64,000 nucleotides of DNA from Clostridium beijerinckii. Its GTDB lineage: Bacteria > Bacillota > Clostridia > Clostridiales > Clostridiaceae. The DNA is taken from positions 853,501 through 917,500 of the forward strand of contig NZ_CP144906.1 of assembly GCF_036699995.1 (NCBI RefSeq), in the 5' to 3' direction. The notes beneath the pieces are model-generated. The model did no database searches. It saw only the letters and a list, made by a program, of their open reading frames with translations, and was not told the origin of the DNA. Positions 44,644 to 53,763 of this stretch are shown here, one piece after another. Numbering within the stretch: the first letter of the stretch is position 1; each line of letters starts with the position of its first letter. Made by a program: the position numbers and the translations under genes.

Positions 44644-44766
44644 TTTTTAGTTTTTCTTTCCAATATGGTAATCCAAATTTTAGCATAGTGAGTTTGGTAA
44701 AAATAAATGTAAAAATCCCTATAATTAATGACAACTAGAAATCCAGATAATTTGGTTTTAAGATAT

Positions 44767-44830
44767 AAAATAGGAATGTGATGGATTAATATGTATATAA
44801 ATTATTCATTACATTCCTATTTTATATATA
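44767..44830. terminator. Bidirectional terminator between convergent genes
   Basis: AAAATAGGAATGT pairs with ACATTCCTATTTT (13 bp) around an AT loop, and T-rich tails exist on both strands. It can serve the Asp-box gene and deoC. Confidence 0.75.
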
Positions 44831-44888
44831 TTTCTATAATGAGTTATGGCTTTAGTTTCAATGATAACTGAGCTATTTATTATTTTCA

Positions 44889-45593
44889 TTATGAAAGACC
44901 TAAGACAACAGGAGTAGATTTATATCCTATCCCAATTCTATCAATTCCCATATCAATCAATTTTAGAAAGTGCTCTCTTGTCTTTATGGCACCTGAGGCC
45001 TTAATTTTACAGCGATCCTTCGCAGTATCCATTATTATTTTTATGGTTTCAGGGGTAGCACCTTTGCTAGCAAATCCTGTTAGGAAATTAGTTGATGTCT
45101 TAATAAAATCAACACCAGCTGAAATAGCGACTTCTGTAGATTTTTTTATTTGATCTAATGTTAGAGCATCAGTTTCAAAAATTGCATTTACAAGAATATC
45201 ATAATCATGACACACATCAACGACAGCTTTTATATCAGCCTCAACTGAGTGCCACAAATTACTTCGTGTCCAGCCACAATTTGCAACTATATCAAGCTCA
45301 TCAATTCCTTGCTTGCAGCATTCTTCTGCTTGTAAAATTTTTGAGGATGTTGCTGATGTACCAAAAGGAAAATCACATACAACACATATCCCAGTTTGAG
45401 TTTCAGCTGTTAACTCTTTAGCAATATTTATTGAGGATGGATAGACACAAACTGTTTTGCATTTATAATCTACACCTTTTTGAATATACTTTCTAATTTC
45501 ATCTAAAGTAAATTCTGGCTTTAGCACTGATTGATCAATGTAAGATCCTAATTCCTCTATAGTCATTTCGGCAGCTTTTTTTGTTGGTATCAT
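44889..45593 (-). CDS. deoC: Deoxyribose-phosphate aldolase
   Basis: This 234-residue TIM-barrel enzyme cleaves 2-deoxyribose 5-phosphate to glyceraldehyde 3-phosphate and acetaldehyde. The Schiff-base lysine is in DFIKTSTNF and the second lysine in KASGAIKTREHF; both are present. It has the usual N-terminal YIDQSVLKPEFT motif. The ATG follows AGGTG at a longish 12-base spacing; an in-frame GTG at 45608 has no site. It is divergent from an RpiR regulator with several matching palindromes in between, so it is probably controlled by that protein (inference). No other nucleoside catabolic gene is adjacent. Confidence 0.93.
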   Translation of the reverse strand: MIPTKKAAEMTIEELGSYIDQSVLKPEFTLDEIRKYIQKGVDYKCKTVCVYPSSINIAKELTAETQTGICVVCDFPFGTSATSSKILQAEECCKQGIDELDIVANCGWTRSNLWHSVEADIKAVVDVCHDYDILVNAIFETDALTLDQIKKSTEVAISAGVDFIKTSTNFLTGFASKGATPETIKIIMDTAKDRCKIKASGAIKTREHFLKLIDMGIDRIGIGYKSTPVVLGLS

Positions 45594-45691
45594 AATTTTC
45601 GATAACACCTATTTAGTATTTAATATTCTAATGTAGTAATTATGCAGTATTGAATATTATTTAGGTATTCCTCCTTTTGAATATATTATAA

Positions 45692-45801
45692 TGTAGTTTT
45701 ACTACAATGTCAATTGATATAATGTAGTAAAACTATTTACAATATAAAAGAATTATCTTAGAATAGTATTAAAGAAATATTGAATTTGTAGTTTTACTAC
45801 A
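45692..45801. promoter_or_regulatory. Three RpiR-type operator palindromes between deoC and the regulator gene
   Basis: TGTAGTTTTACTACA occurs at 45692-45706 and 45787-45801, and TGTAGTAAAACTATT at 45723-45737. All share TGTAGT-N3-ACTA. The distances of 31 and 64 bases are close to three and six helical turns, so bound proteins would face the same side. A fourth half-site TGTAGT lies at 45632. The regulator encoded to the right is the likely binder. Confidence 0.72.
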
Positions 45802-45852
45802 TTAGTGTAATATATATTTAAGGAAAACTGCAAAACAAAGGATGTGGATGAA

Positions 45853-46737
45853 TTGAACCATACTGAGTCTTACGAATATAAAATAAAAAATATGTATAAT
45901 CTACTGAGATCGTCTGAAAAAAAAGTGGCTGATTATGTATTATTAAACGGGCATTCTGTTTCTACAATGACTTTAGCTGAGCTTTCTCGTCAAGTAGGGG
46001 TTAGTGAACCAACAATTATACGTTTTGTGAAAAGTATAGGTTGTAGTGGATATAGTGAATTTAAGATGGCATTAATGAAAGAGTGGGGAAGGGAATCTGT
46101 AGATAAGCAGTATGATTCCAAATTACTAGTAGAACTTCACATTGATAGAGATGGAAAAATAGAAGATGTGCCAGTAAAAATGATTGGACTTACTATAAAG
46201 GCTTTGGAAGATACTTTAAAAATAATTGATATTGATAAATATAAAAAGGCAATAGAAATGATTAGAAGCTCAAATATCATTGATGTTTACGGTGTGGGTA
46301 ATTCGGGAAGTGTTGCTAGTGATATTAGAAATAAATTTTTACGTATAGGATTAGAGTGCAGAGCATACTCTGATAGCAATATACAGCAAATCTGTGCAAG
46401 TCATCTAACAAGTAATGATCTTGCCATTGGTGTATCCCATTCAGGAAGCACAATAGATACTGTAAATGCTTTAAAAATAGCAAAAGAATCTGGGGCAAGA
46501 ACTATTGCATTAACAAATTTTAAAGCACCAGCTATTTCTGAATATGCAGACATAACATTTTTTACTGGTGGTGAAGAAACTACATTTTATAGTGAGACAA
46601 TGGTTTCTCGCATATCGCAGTTAGCTATTGTGGATATGCTTTATATGGGAATTTTGCTAGATGATTATGATTTATATACTAAACGCCTTGAAAAAATTAA
46701 TCTTTTACTTAAAGAAAAGAATTATTCAAAGAAATAG
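45853..46737 (+). CDS. MurR/RpiR-family transcriptional regulator
   Basis: This 294-residue protein has an RpiR helix-turn-helix (MTLAELSRQVGVSEPTIIRFVKSIG, key residues about 40-65) and a SIS sugar-phosphate domain (about 125-260; DVYGVGNSGSVASDIRNKF and GVSHSGSTIDTVNALKIAKE). It would sense a sugar phosphate, such as a deoxyribose or amino-sugar phosphate. The GTG at 45844 is only one base from AAAGGA, so the TTG nine bases later is the likelier start. It is divergent from deoC; the TGTAGT palindromes between them are its probable operators. Confidence 0.87.
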   Translation: MNHTESYEYKIKNMYNLLRSSEKKVADYVLLNGHSVSTMTLAELSRQVGVSEPTIIRFVKSIGCSGYSEFKMALMKEWGRESVDKQYDSKLLVELHIDRDGKIEDVPVKMIGLTIKALEDTLKIIDIDKYKKAIEMIRSSNIIDVYGVGNSGSVASDIRNKFLRIGLECRAYSDSNIQQICASHLTSNDLAIGVSHSGSTIDTVNALKIAKESGARTIALTNFKAPAISEYADITFFTGGEETTFYSETMVSRISQLAIVDMLYMGILLDDYDLYTKRLEKINLLLKEKNYSKK

Positions 46738-46768
46738 AAAATATAAATTTGCATAACTAGATCAGTAA

Positions 46769-46817
46769 AAATAGTGCATATAACAAAGAAAAAGCTTCTT
46801 TGTTATATGCACTATTT
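46769..46817. terminator. Bidirectional terminator between the RpiR and Gre genes
   Basis: AGTGCATATAACAAAGAA pairs with TTCTTTGTTATATGCACT (18 bp, perfect), and the stem extends into flanking A and T runs on both strands. It closes both convergent genes. Confidence 0.92.
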
Positions 46818-46925
46818 TCTATTATATGATTATATTTTAGCAAAGATTTTGATTAATCACCAATTTAGCTAGGGGATTCAAAATATGGCATCATTTGAAT
46901 ATTTAAAACTAATCTCTAATAGGTA

Positions 46926-47390
46926 TTATAGTACTTCGAGTATTTCAACTGAATATTTTTCACCTGGAGCATTGACTTCAACAATATCACCAGCTTTATT
47001 CCCAGATAATGCTTTACCTAAGTCTGATTCAATACTTATAATCATATTTTCTGGATCGAGATCCATAGTTGTTACTAGAGTTACAACAACTTCATCATCA
47101 TCTTCGACAAACCTAATTCTAGCTTTGCTATTAATTCCTAGTACTGATTTATCTATACTATCATCATCTATTACCGTTGCAGTTGAAATCATAGTTAATA
47201 GATACTGGATTCTATTATCATTTTCTCTATAGTTTCTGCAAGCCTCTTTATATTCAGCATTTTCTGATCTATCTCCGTGAGCAGCAGCTACTAATTTCTC
47301 TTTTGCTATTTCAGCTCTTTTAACTGTCATCCTATAATCTAATTCTTCTCTTAACTTTTTAATATTTTCTTCAGTTAGAATATTATTCAT
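46926..47390 (-). CDS. GreA/GreB-family transcription elongation factor
   Basis: This 154-residue protein has the Gre layout: an N-terminal coiled coil (about 1-75) with the conserved acidic tip region GDRSENAEYKEA near residue 40, and a C-terminal FKBP-like domain (about 80-154; SKARIRFVEDDDEVVVTLV and SGNKAGDIVEVNAPGEKYSVEILEV). Gre factors rescue backtracked RNA polymerase by stimulating transcript cleavage. It starts after AGGAGG. It may be a second Gre protein in addition to a housekeeping GreA elsewhere (inference). Confidence 0.88.
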   Translation of the reverse strand: MNNILTEENIKKLREELDYRMTVKRAEIAKEKLVAAAHGDRSENAEYKEACRNYRENDNRIQYLLTMISTATVIDDDSIDKSVLGINSKARIRFVEDDDEVVVTLVTTMDLDPENMIISIESDLGKALSGNKAGDIVEVNAPGEKYSVEILEVL

Positions 47391-47511
47391 AAGAAAGCTG
47401 ACCTCCTAAAATATATTATGAGAATATTATATAATATATAGGAAGAAAAGTTAAACAACTAATACCTTTTATTTTTTATAAAAATGACCGCGATAATATT
47501 TTATGAAAACA

Positions 47512-47540
47512 TTGACATGCAGTTATAGATATGCTAGAGT
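47512..47540 (+). promoter_or_regulatory. Promoter of the glucose-type PTS operon
   Basis: A perfect TTGACA (47512-47517) lies 17 bp before TAGAGT (47535-47540), which has an extended TGC. The start site would be about 47547, just before the RNA antiterminator. This gap of 304 bases is wholly accounted for by promoter, antiterminator and terminator. Confidence 0.75.
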
Positions 47541-47552
47541 GAAAAATGTGAT

Positions 47553-47585
47553 ATAGTATGTGACTTGTAGGTAGGCATTAACTAT
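47553..47585 (+). promoter_or_regulatory. RNA antiterminator (RAT) of LicT/GlcT type
   Basis: The short hairpin runs from ATAGT to ACTAT and contains GTGACTTG...TAGGCATTAAC, which resembles the GlcT-type RAT (GTGTTACTG...CAGGCAT). Its 3' part GGCATTAAC overlaps the left arm of the downstream terminator, so the two structures exclude each other. The antiterminator protein encoded after the PTS gene should bind here. Confidence 0.6.
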
Positions 47586-47630
47586 ACATAAATATTTATT
47601 AAAGATGTTTATGTTGGTTAATGTTTTTTT
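47576..47630 (+). terminator. Conditional terminator in the PTS leader
   Basis: CATTAAC pairs with GTTAATG, with inner ATAAATA/TGTTTAT, followed by seven T residues. It overlaps the RAT and sits before the PTS gene, as in LicT/GlcT-controlled operons. Confidence 0.8.
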
Positions 47631-47694
47631 GCACACAAAAGGCATGATAAGGCATTCATAATGTGCAAAAATAATCCTATGAAGGAGAAGAATT

Positions 47695-49833
47695 ATGAAA
47701 GACAAAGTTTTTGGCGTTTTGCAACGTGTAGGAAGATCTTTTATGCTTCCAATTGCTATTTTACCAGTAGCAGGTTTATTTTTAGGTATAGGTGAGTCAT
47801 TCACCAATAAAACAATGCTTGATACGTATGGACTTACAGGCTTAATTGGACCTGGCACATTTGCTAATTCACTTTTTTCAGTAATGAATGATGCAGGAAA
47901 CATTGTGTTTGAAAATTTGCCTTTAATATTTGCAATAGGGGTTGCAATAGGCATGTCTAAGAAAGAAAGAGAAGTTGCAGCGTTAGCAGCAGGAATTGCA
48001 TTTCTTATAATTCACGCATCAATTGGTGCAATGATTAAAATTCATGGTGGAACAGATGCTCTTTTAAGTGGTGCATCAACTGAAGTACTTGGTATAACTT
48101 CATTACAAATGGGTGTTTTCGGTGGTATTATCGTAGGACTTGGTACAGCAGCATTACATAATAAGTATTATAAAATTGAATTACCACAAGTATTATCGTT
48201 TTTTGGTGGAACTAGATTTGTTCCTATTATAAGTTCAATTGTATATTTAATAGTTGGAATCTTAATGTTTTATATTTGGCCTCCAGTTCAAGGTGCTATT
48301 TACAAAGTTGGAGATATAGTGCTTGCATCAAGTTATGCAGGAACATGGGTTTATGGTTTAATGGAACGGCTACTAATACCTTTTGGACTTCATCACGTAT
48401 TTTATTTACCATTTTGGCAAACAGCTGTTGGAGGCACGGCAGAAGTAGGTGACAAAGTTATTGAAGGTGCCCAAAATATTTTTTTTGCAGAACTAGGAAC
48501 TCCAGGAATAGCGCACTTCAGTGTTTCTGCAACAAGGTTCATGTCAGGTAAATTTCCGCTCATGATATTTGGTTTGCCAGGAGCAGCACTAGCTATGTAT
48601 AAATGTGCTAAACCAGAAAAGAGAAAAGCGGTGGGTGGATTATTATTATCAGCAGCACTAACTTCAATGCTTACTGGTATAACAGAACCAATTGAATTTA
48701 CATTCTTATTTGTAGCACCAGTACTGTATGGAATTCATTGTGTGTTTGCGGGACTTGCTTATATGTTAATGCACATGTTAGGTGTTGGAGTTGGTATGAC
48801 CTTCTCAGGTGGATTTATTGATTTATTCTTATTTGGTATTTTACAGGGAAATGCTAAAACGAGCTGGATGTGGATTGTTATTGTAGGAATTGTATATTTT
48901 GTAGTATACTATTTATTATTCACTTTCTTAATTAAAAAACTTGATTTAAAGACTCCAGGTCGTGAAGATTCTGGTGAGGTTAAGCTTTATACTAGAAGTG
49001 ATGTAGAAGCAAAGAAGAATGATCAAAATGAAGATGCAGACGAACTTTCTGCTATGATATGCAGAGGTCTTGGAGGAAAGAACAATATTTCTGATGTTGA
49101 CTGCTGTGTAACTAGATTGCGTTGTACAGTACATAACTCCGAATTGGTGAATGAGGATTTGTTAAAGCAAACTGGAGCATCAGGAGTATTTCACAAAGGT
49201 GTAGGTGTTCAGATAATGTATGGTCCAAAAGTAACTGTTATAAAATCAAATTTAGAAGATTACTTAGTTACAGCACCAGATAAGGAAAATGCTAGTTATA
49301 CAATAATAAAAAAAGAACCAGAAAAAGATACTAAAAAAGGTATTGAAAAAGACGTTCAAGGAAAAGTTATAAGTACAATAATTTTAAATAGTCCATTAAC
49401 AGGCGAAGCAAAAGATTTATCAGAAGTACCAGATGAAGTATTTGCGAGCAAGATAATGGGAGATGGAGCTGTGGTTATTCCAAGTGATGGAAATGTTATA
49501 GCTCCAGCAGATGGAGTAATAAGTTTTGTATTCCCATCAAAACATGCATTGGGGTTAACAACAACTGATGGACTTGAATTACTTATTCATATAGGAATAG
49601 ATACAGTAAAGCTTGATAGAAAAGCCTTTGAAACTTATGTGGAAGAGGGAGATAAAGTACAAGCTGGAGATAAAATATTAAGCTTTGACTTAGAATTTAT
49701 AAAAAATAATGCACCATCTATTGCATCACCATGCATATGCACTGCATTGAATAGCAATCAAAAGGTGCGTTTGTTAAAAATTGGAGATATAAAAGCTGGA
49801 GAAGCTTTAATTGCAGTTGATGTATTTGAATAA
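47695..49833 (+). CDS. ptsG: PTS glucose-family IICBA permease
   Basis: This 712-residue fusion has domains in the order IIC (about 1-425, membrane), IIB (about 445-525) and IIA (about 570-712). The IIC part has GRSFMLPIAILPVAGLFLGIG at the N-terminus and the ITEPIEFTFLFVAP motif near 335. Phosphorylation sites are intact: Cys471 in DCCVTRLR of IIB and His632 in LLIHIGIDTVKL of IIA. It imports and phosphorylates glucose or a related sugar. Maltose- or N-acetylglucosamine-type specificity cannot be excluded. It is preceded by an antitermination leader and followed by its regulator gene 24 bp downstream. The start follows GAAGGAG. Confidence 0.88.
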   Translation: MKDKVFGVLQRVGRSFMLPIAILPVAGLFLGIGESFTNKTMLDTYGLTGLIGPGTFANSLFSVMNDAGNIVFENLPLIFAIGVAIGMSKKEREVAALAAGIAFLIIHASIGAMIKIHGGTDALLSGASTEVLGITSLQMGVFGGIIVGLGTAALHNKYYKIELPQVLSFFGGTRFVPIISSIVYLIVGILMFYIWPPVQGAIYKVGDIVLASSYAGTWVYGLMERLLIPFGLHHVFYLPFWQTAVGGTAEVGDKVIEGAQNIFFAELGTPGIAHFSVSATRFMSGKFPLMIFGLPGAALAMYKCAKPEKRKAVGGLLLSAALTSMLTGITEPIEFTFLFVAPVLYGIHCVFAGLAYMLMHMLGVGVGMTFSGGFIDLFLFGILQGNAKTSWMWIVIVGIVYFVVYYLLFTFLIKKLDLKTPGREDSGEVKLYTRSDVEAKKNDQNEDADELSAMICRGLGGKNNISDVDCCVTRLRCTVHNSELVNEDLLKQTGASGVFHKGVGVQIMYGPKVTVIKSNLEDYLVTAPDKENASYTIIKKEPEKDTKKGIEKDVQGKVISTIILNSPLTGEAKDLSEVPDEVFASKIMGDGAVVIPSDGNVIAPADGVISFVFPSKHALGLTTTDGLELLIHIGIDTVKLDRKAFETYVEEGDKVQAGDKILSFDLEFIKNNAPSIASPCICTALNSNQKVRLLKIGDIKAGEALIAVDVFE

Positions 49834-49857
49834 TATATAAGGATGAGGAGGCATAAA

Positions 49858-50694
49858 ATGTTTAGAGTGATAAAAGCACTAAATCATAATGGTGTACTCG
49901 CTATAAATATGGATAACTATAAAGAGTATATATTACTCGGAAAAGGTATAGGTTTTGGTAAAAAAGTTAATGAACGTATTGAAGCTCCAGAAAATGCACA
50001 TATATATCTTTTGCAACAAGAAACTGAAAGAGGATTGACCAAGGAGATAATAAACAATATAGAGCCTCAGATCTTAGAAATTGCGAATAATATTATTGTA
50101 GAAGCAGAAAAGAAATTTCAGGAAGTAGACGAGAACATTTTATGCCCACTTGCAGATCATATTGCATTTGCAGTAAAAAGAATAAAAGATAATGAACAAA
50201 TTAGTAATCCGTTAACACAAGACATCAAAGCTTTATTTCCAGAAGAATATGAGGTAGCCTGCAAAGGAAAAGATATTATTAAAGAAATAGAAGGAATTGA
50301 AATAAATGAAGATGAGATTGGCTATATAGCGCTTCATATTCATTCAAGCCTGGGAAATGAAAAAGTATCACAAGCAATGCAAGTAGCAATGTTAGTTAGG
50401 TCATGCATTACGTCAATTGAAGAGAGTACAGGAAAGACAATAGATATAGAATCATTATCCTATAATCGTCTTATGAACCATATCAAGTATATGGCGGCAA
50501 GAATGTTAAAAGGGGAAACAATAAAACTTGATATGAATGATTACATTAGTGAAAGATTTCCAAAGTCATTCGAAATTGCTGAAGATATATGTGTGAAATT
50601 GGGTAAGGAGTTAAGAAAAGAGATTAAGGCTGTAGAAATAGGATACCTTGCAATGCACATTGAAAGGGTATTCTCAGATGAATTAGAGGATTAG
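49858..50694 (+). CDS. licT: BglG/LicT-family transcription antiterminator
   Basis: This 278-residue protein has an N-terminal CAT RNA-binding domain (about 1-57; MFRVIKALNHNGVLA) and two PRD domains (about 65-170 and 175-278). PRD histidines are visible in LADHIAFAVKR, YIALHIHSS, LMNHIKYMAAR and YLAMHIER, where PTS phosphorylation sets activity. It should bind the RAT upstream of the PTS gene and prevent termination when sugar is present. The start follows GAGGAGG; an in-frame ATG five codons earlier overlaps that site. Placing the antiterminator after its target gives positive autoregulation. GlcT is an equally fair name. Confidence 0.92.
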   Translation: MFRVIKALNHNGVLAINMDNYKEYILLGKGIGFGKKVNERIEAPENAHIYLLQQETERGLTKEIINNIEPQILEIANNIIVEAEKKFQEVDENILCPLADHIAFAVKRIKDNEQISNPLTQDIKALFPEEYEVACKGKDIIKEIEGIEINEDEIGYIALHIHSSLGNEKVSQAMQVAMLVRSCITSIEESTGKTIDIESLSYNRLMNHIKYMAARMLKGETIKLDMNDYISERFPKSFEIAEDICVKLGKELRKEIKAVEIGYLAMHIERVFSDELED

Positions 50695-50757
50695 AATATA
50701 TATAATATAATTTTAATGGAATTATAAAAATTTAAGGTTGCGTTTTATTGAAACTAG

Positions 50758-50793
50758 AGCTCCACGATAATTTATCGCGGGGCTTATTTTTTT
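50758..50793 (+). terminator. Intrinsic terminator of the PTS-antiterminator operon
   Basis: AGCTCCACGATA pairs with TATCGCGGGGCT (one mismatch) around AATT, followed by TATTTTTTTT. Confidence 0.85.
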
Positions 50794-50945
50794 GGGGGAA
50801 TTATAATAAAGTCAAATCTGTGAATAATTTTTGAAGATATTAGAAATATACAGCCTGTGAAGTAGATTTTGTATTTCTATAAAAAACAAAACAAAAAATT
50901 ATGGATATTTATGTCTTAGAATGAGAATTTTAAAGGGAGATAGAG

Positions 50946-51014
50946 ATGTTACAAATTGTAATAGATACAAGAATAAGATATAATAAAGCCAATATATCGT
51001 TGCAAATAAATTAA
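50946..51014 (+). CDS. Possible 22-codon leader peptide upstream of xpaC
   Basis: AAAGGGAGATAGAG precedes an ATG opening a 22-residue frame (MLQIVIDTRIRYNKANISLQIN) that ends 42 bp before the xpaC start. The good ribosome binding site is the only support; there is no recognisable product. It lies in the 361-base gap after the PTS terminator. Confidence 0.2.
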   Translation: MLQIVIDTRIRYNKANISLQIN

Positions 51015-51055
51015 TTTTAAGTTAAGTTTTAATAAAATAATTTGGAGGCAGGGGA

Positions 51056-52255
51056 ATGGATAAAAAAGATTTTTCTAATTTAGAAAATCAAATTAGAGAT
51101 ACAATAAAAAATGCATTCGATGTCATAGATTTTGCTAAGATAAAAAAAGATATTGATGATAAAGCTCAAGAAACTGTGAGAGAGACAAGAAATAAATTTG
51201 TAAATAAATCACAGTATTTTGATAAAAAGATAAAAGATGAATTAAAAAATAGATATAAAAATATTGCGAATGTTGTTCCAAAATCTGAAAATAAAATACA
51301 GAGATATATTGCTAAGAGACCAGTTGGAAGCATATCAGGAATATTATATACAATATTTGGATCTATATTAAGCGGAATATTAGGAATATTAATAATTTCA
51401 TACTCAATACTTATTTCTTTTAAGAATGAATTTTTAATGAGTAATTTGATTAGCTTAGGAATATTGTTTTCTTTTCTTGCGGCGAGTCTAGCTTTTACTT
51501 TAAGAGGTATAAATTTAAGAAAGAGAGTGAAGCGTTTCAAAGAATATGTGAAATTGCTACGAGGTAATAGCTATTGTTCTATTAGTGAATTAGCTGAGGC
51601 TGTCAGGAAGAAAAATAAATTTGTAGTTAAAGATTTAAGAAAAATGATTGAATTAAATATGTTTCCACAAGGACATATTGATGATAAGCAGACTTATTTC
51701 ATGTTAAATAATGAAGTTTATGAGAATTATTTGACTTCACAGGAATCTTTGAAGAAAAGGAATGAAGATGAATTAAAAAAACAAGAGGAACTAAAAAAAG
51801 ACTTCAATGATCCAGTGAAGATGGAACTAAGGAATACAATTGAAATGGGAAGGGATTATATTAAGCAAATAGGATATATAATTAATTCTATAGATAAAGA
51901 AGAAATTTCCAAAAAATTAAATAGGCTCCAGAATATCATAAATCAAATACTTAAGTATGTTGAGCAGAATCCTAAAAAGCTTCAAGAAGTTGATAGATTT
52001 GCAAAGCACTATCTGCCTATGACTTTAAAACTTCTTAATGCATATAAGGAATTGAATGATCAGCCAGTTCATGGTGAAAATATAAGAAATGCAAAAAATG
52101 AAATTGAGAAAACTTTGGATACCATAAATAATGCATTTGAAAATTTATTAGATGACTTATTTGAAGAAATAGCATTAGATATTTCTACAGATATTTCTGT
52201 TCTTGAAACACTATTTACTCAAGAAGGACTTAAAAAAGATGATTTTAAAAAATAG
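51056..52255 (+). CDS. xpaC: XpaC-family membrane protein
   Basis: This 399-residue protein matches the XpaC family (named for hydrolysis of 5-bromo-4-chloroindolyl phosphate in Bacillus). It has an N-terminal charged helical segment, two membrane segments (about 95-120 and 130-150, SISGILYTIFGSILSGILGIL and LISLGILFSFLAASLAFTL) and a helical cytoplasmic C-terminal half. The gene is paired with telA 27 bp downstream, a very common arrangement in Firmicutes. Its biochemical role is not established. The start follows TTGGAGGCAGGG. Confidence 0.85.
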   Translation: MDKKDFSNLENQIRDTIKNAFDVIDFAKIKKDIDDKAQETVRETRNKFVNKSQYFDKKIKDELKNRYKNIANVVPKSENKIQRYIAKRPVGSISGILYTIFGSILSGILGILIISYSILISFKNEFLMSNLISLGILFSFLAASLAFTLRGINLRKRVKRFKEYVKLLRGNSYCSISELAEAVRKKNKFVVKDLRKMIELNMFPQGHIDDKQTYFMLNNEVYENYLTSQESLKKRNEDELKKQEELKKDFNDPVKMELRNTIEMGRDYIKQIGYIINSIDKEEISKKLNRLQNIINQILKYVEQNPKKLQEVDRFAKHYLPMTLKLLNAYKELNDQPVHGENIRNAKNEIEKTLDTINNAFENLLDDLFEEIALDISTDISVLETLFTQEGLKKDDFKK

Positions 52256-52282
52256 TATTTAAACAAGAAGGAGGAATTAAAA

Positions 52283-53428
52283 GTGAATGATGGATTTAAG
52301 GAAAATATAGATATGATGCCAAGCTTAACATTTGAGCCTTTTGAGGAGGAAGTTCCTGTTGCTAAGGTAGAAGAAAGTAAGCAAAAAGAAATTTTTGATG
52401 AAAGCTATCTAACAGAAGAAGAAAAGAAGATGGTCAATGAATTTGTAGATAAAATAGATGTAAATAATACAAATTCAATTCTTCAATATGGAGTAGGAGC
52501 TCAAAAGAAGATTGCAGATTTTTCCGAGACAGCCTTAAATAATGTTAAAACAAAAGATTTAGGCGAAGTAGGAGAGATGCTAACAAATGTAGTGTGTGAG
52601 CTTAAAAATTTTGAATCTGTTGAAGAAAAAAAGGGATTTTTAGGCATTTTTAAGAAATCAGCAGAGAAGATTACGCAAATGAAAGCAAAGTATGAAAAGG
52701 TTGAAGGTAATATAAATAAGATTTGTAGTGCTCTAGAAAATCATCAAATACAGCTTTTGAAAGATATTGCTATGCTTGACAAAATGTATGAAATAAATAA
52801 AGTATATTTTAAAGAACTTTCCATGTATATCTTAGCAGGGAAGAAGAAACTTTCAAAATTAGAAAAGGAAGAGCTACCTAAGTTAGCAGAAAGAGCTAGA
52901 ATAAGTGGGCTTCCAGAAGATGCTCAGGCGACAAATGATTTTGTAGCTCTTTGCAATCGCTTTGACAAAAAGATACATGATTTAGAATTAACTAGAATGA
53001 TTTCACTCCAAATGGCACCTCAAATTCGTCTTGTTCAAAATAATGATTCATTAATGTCAGAAAAAATACAATCTACACTTGTGAATACTATTCCACTATG
53101 GAAGAGTCAAATTGTATTAGCTCTTGGAGTAGCTCATTCAAACAATGCGGCTAAGGTTCAAAATGAAGTTACAAATATGACCAATGAGCTGTTACGTAAG
53201 AATGCAGAAACACTAAAGATGTCAACAATTGAGACAGCTAAAGAATCTGAGCGTGGAATTGTTGATATTGATACTCTAAAGAATACAAATGAATCATTGA
53301 TATCAACTCTTGATGAAGTTTTACGAATACAAAGTGAAGGAAGAGAAAAACGTAAAGCTGCTGAAGCCGAATTACAAGAAATTGAAGGTAAATTGAAAGA
53401 TAGGCTTCTGCAAATGAGACAAAGATAA
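52283..53428 (+). CDS. telA: TelA family toxic-anion resistance protein
   Basis: This 381-residue cytoplasmic protein is almost entirely helical and matches the TelA/KlaA family: GLPEDAQATNDFVALCNRFDKKIHDLELTR near residue 205 (key motif RFDKKIHDLELTR), and QMAPQIRLVQNNDSLMSEKIQSTLVNTIPLWK near 245. The family was linked to tellurite and other stress resistance, though the mechanism is unknown. It starts at a GTG after AAGGAGG. Operon with xpaC. Confidence 0.92.
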   Translation: MNDGFKENIDMMPSLTFEPFEEEVPVAKVEESKQKEIFDESYLTEEEKKMVNEFVDKIDVNNTNSILQYGVGAQKKIADFSETALNNVKTKDLGEVGEMLTNVVCELKNFESVEEKKGFLGIFKKSAEKITQMKAKYEKVEGNINKICSALENHQIQLLKDIAMLDKMYEINKVYFKELSMYILAGKKKLSKLEKEELPKLAERARISGLPEDAQATNDFVALCNRFDKKIHDLELTRMISLQMAPQIRLVQNNDSLMSEKIQSTLVNTIPLWKSQIVLALGVAHSNNAAKVQNEVTNMTNELLRKNAETLKMSTIETAKESERGIVDIDTLKNTNESLISTLDEVLRIQSEGREKRKAAEAELQEIEGKLKDRLLQMRQR

Positions 53429-53440
53429 AAAAATAATAAT

Positions 53441-53477
53441 GTTTTCCGTTTTAATTATTTTAAGGTAAAACTTTTTT
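53441..53477 (+). terminator. Probable terminator of xpaC-telA
   Basis: GTTTTCC can pair with GGTAAAAC (one bulge), followed by six T residues. The rest of this 335-base gap before cheV is AT-rich, with no gene or clear promoter. Confidence 0.55.
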
Positions 53478-53763
53478 GTATCTTTCACAGTGAGTATTAA
53501 TTTTAGTTTTTTTAATTACAAATTATCATATATAAATGATATAATTAAAGAAGTTATATATGGTAACGATAATAGATGTAAGTATTTAATAAAAGTATAG
53601 GCATAAATAGAATAATATGTTTATTTAACATATACATAAGCTATAATTATGAATACGATATAAAACATAGGATCAATGCTGTGATAACTACAAAAAAGTG
53701 AAAGGATATATTTTGCAAGATAATGCTACAATTACAAGATCTTAAGTAAGGGGGAGAGATATT

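Noticed and set aside
47523..47954. A 143-codon open frame on the minus strand across the PTS leader and gene start
   Set aside because: It lies antisense to the RAT, terminator and PTS coding sequence, has no recognisable domains and no ribosome binding site.
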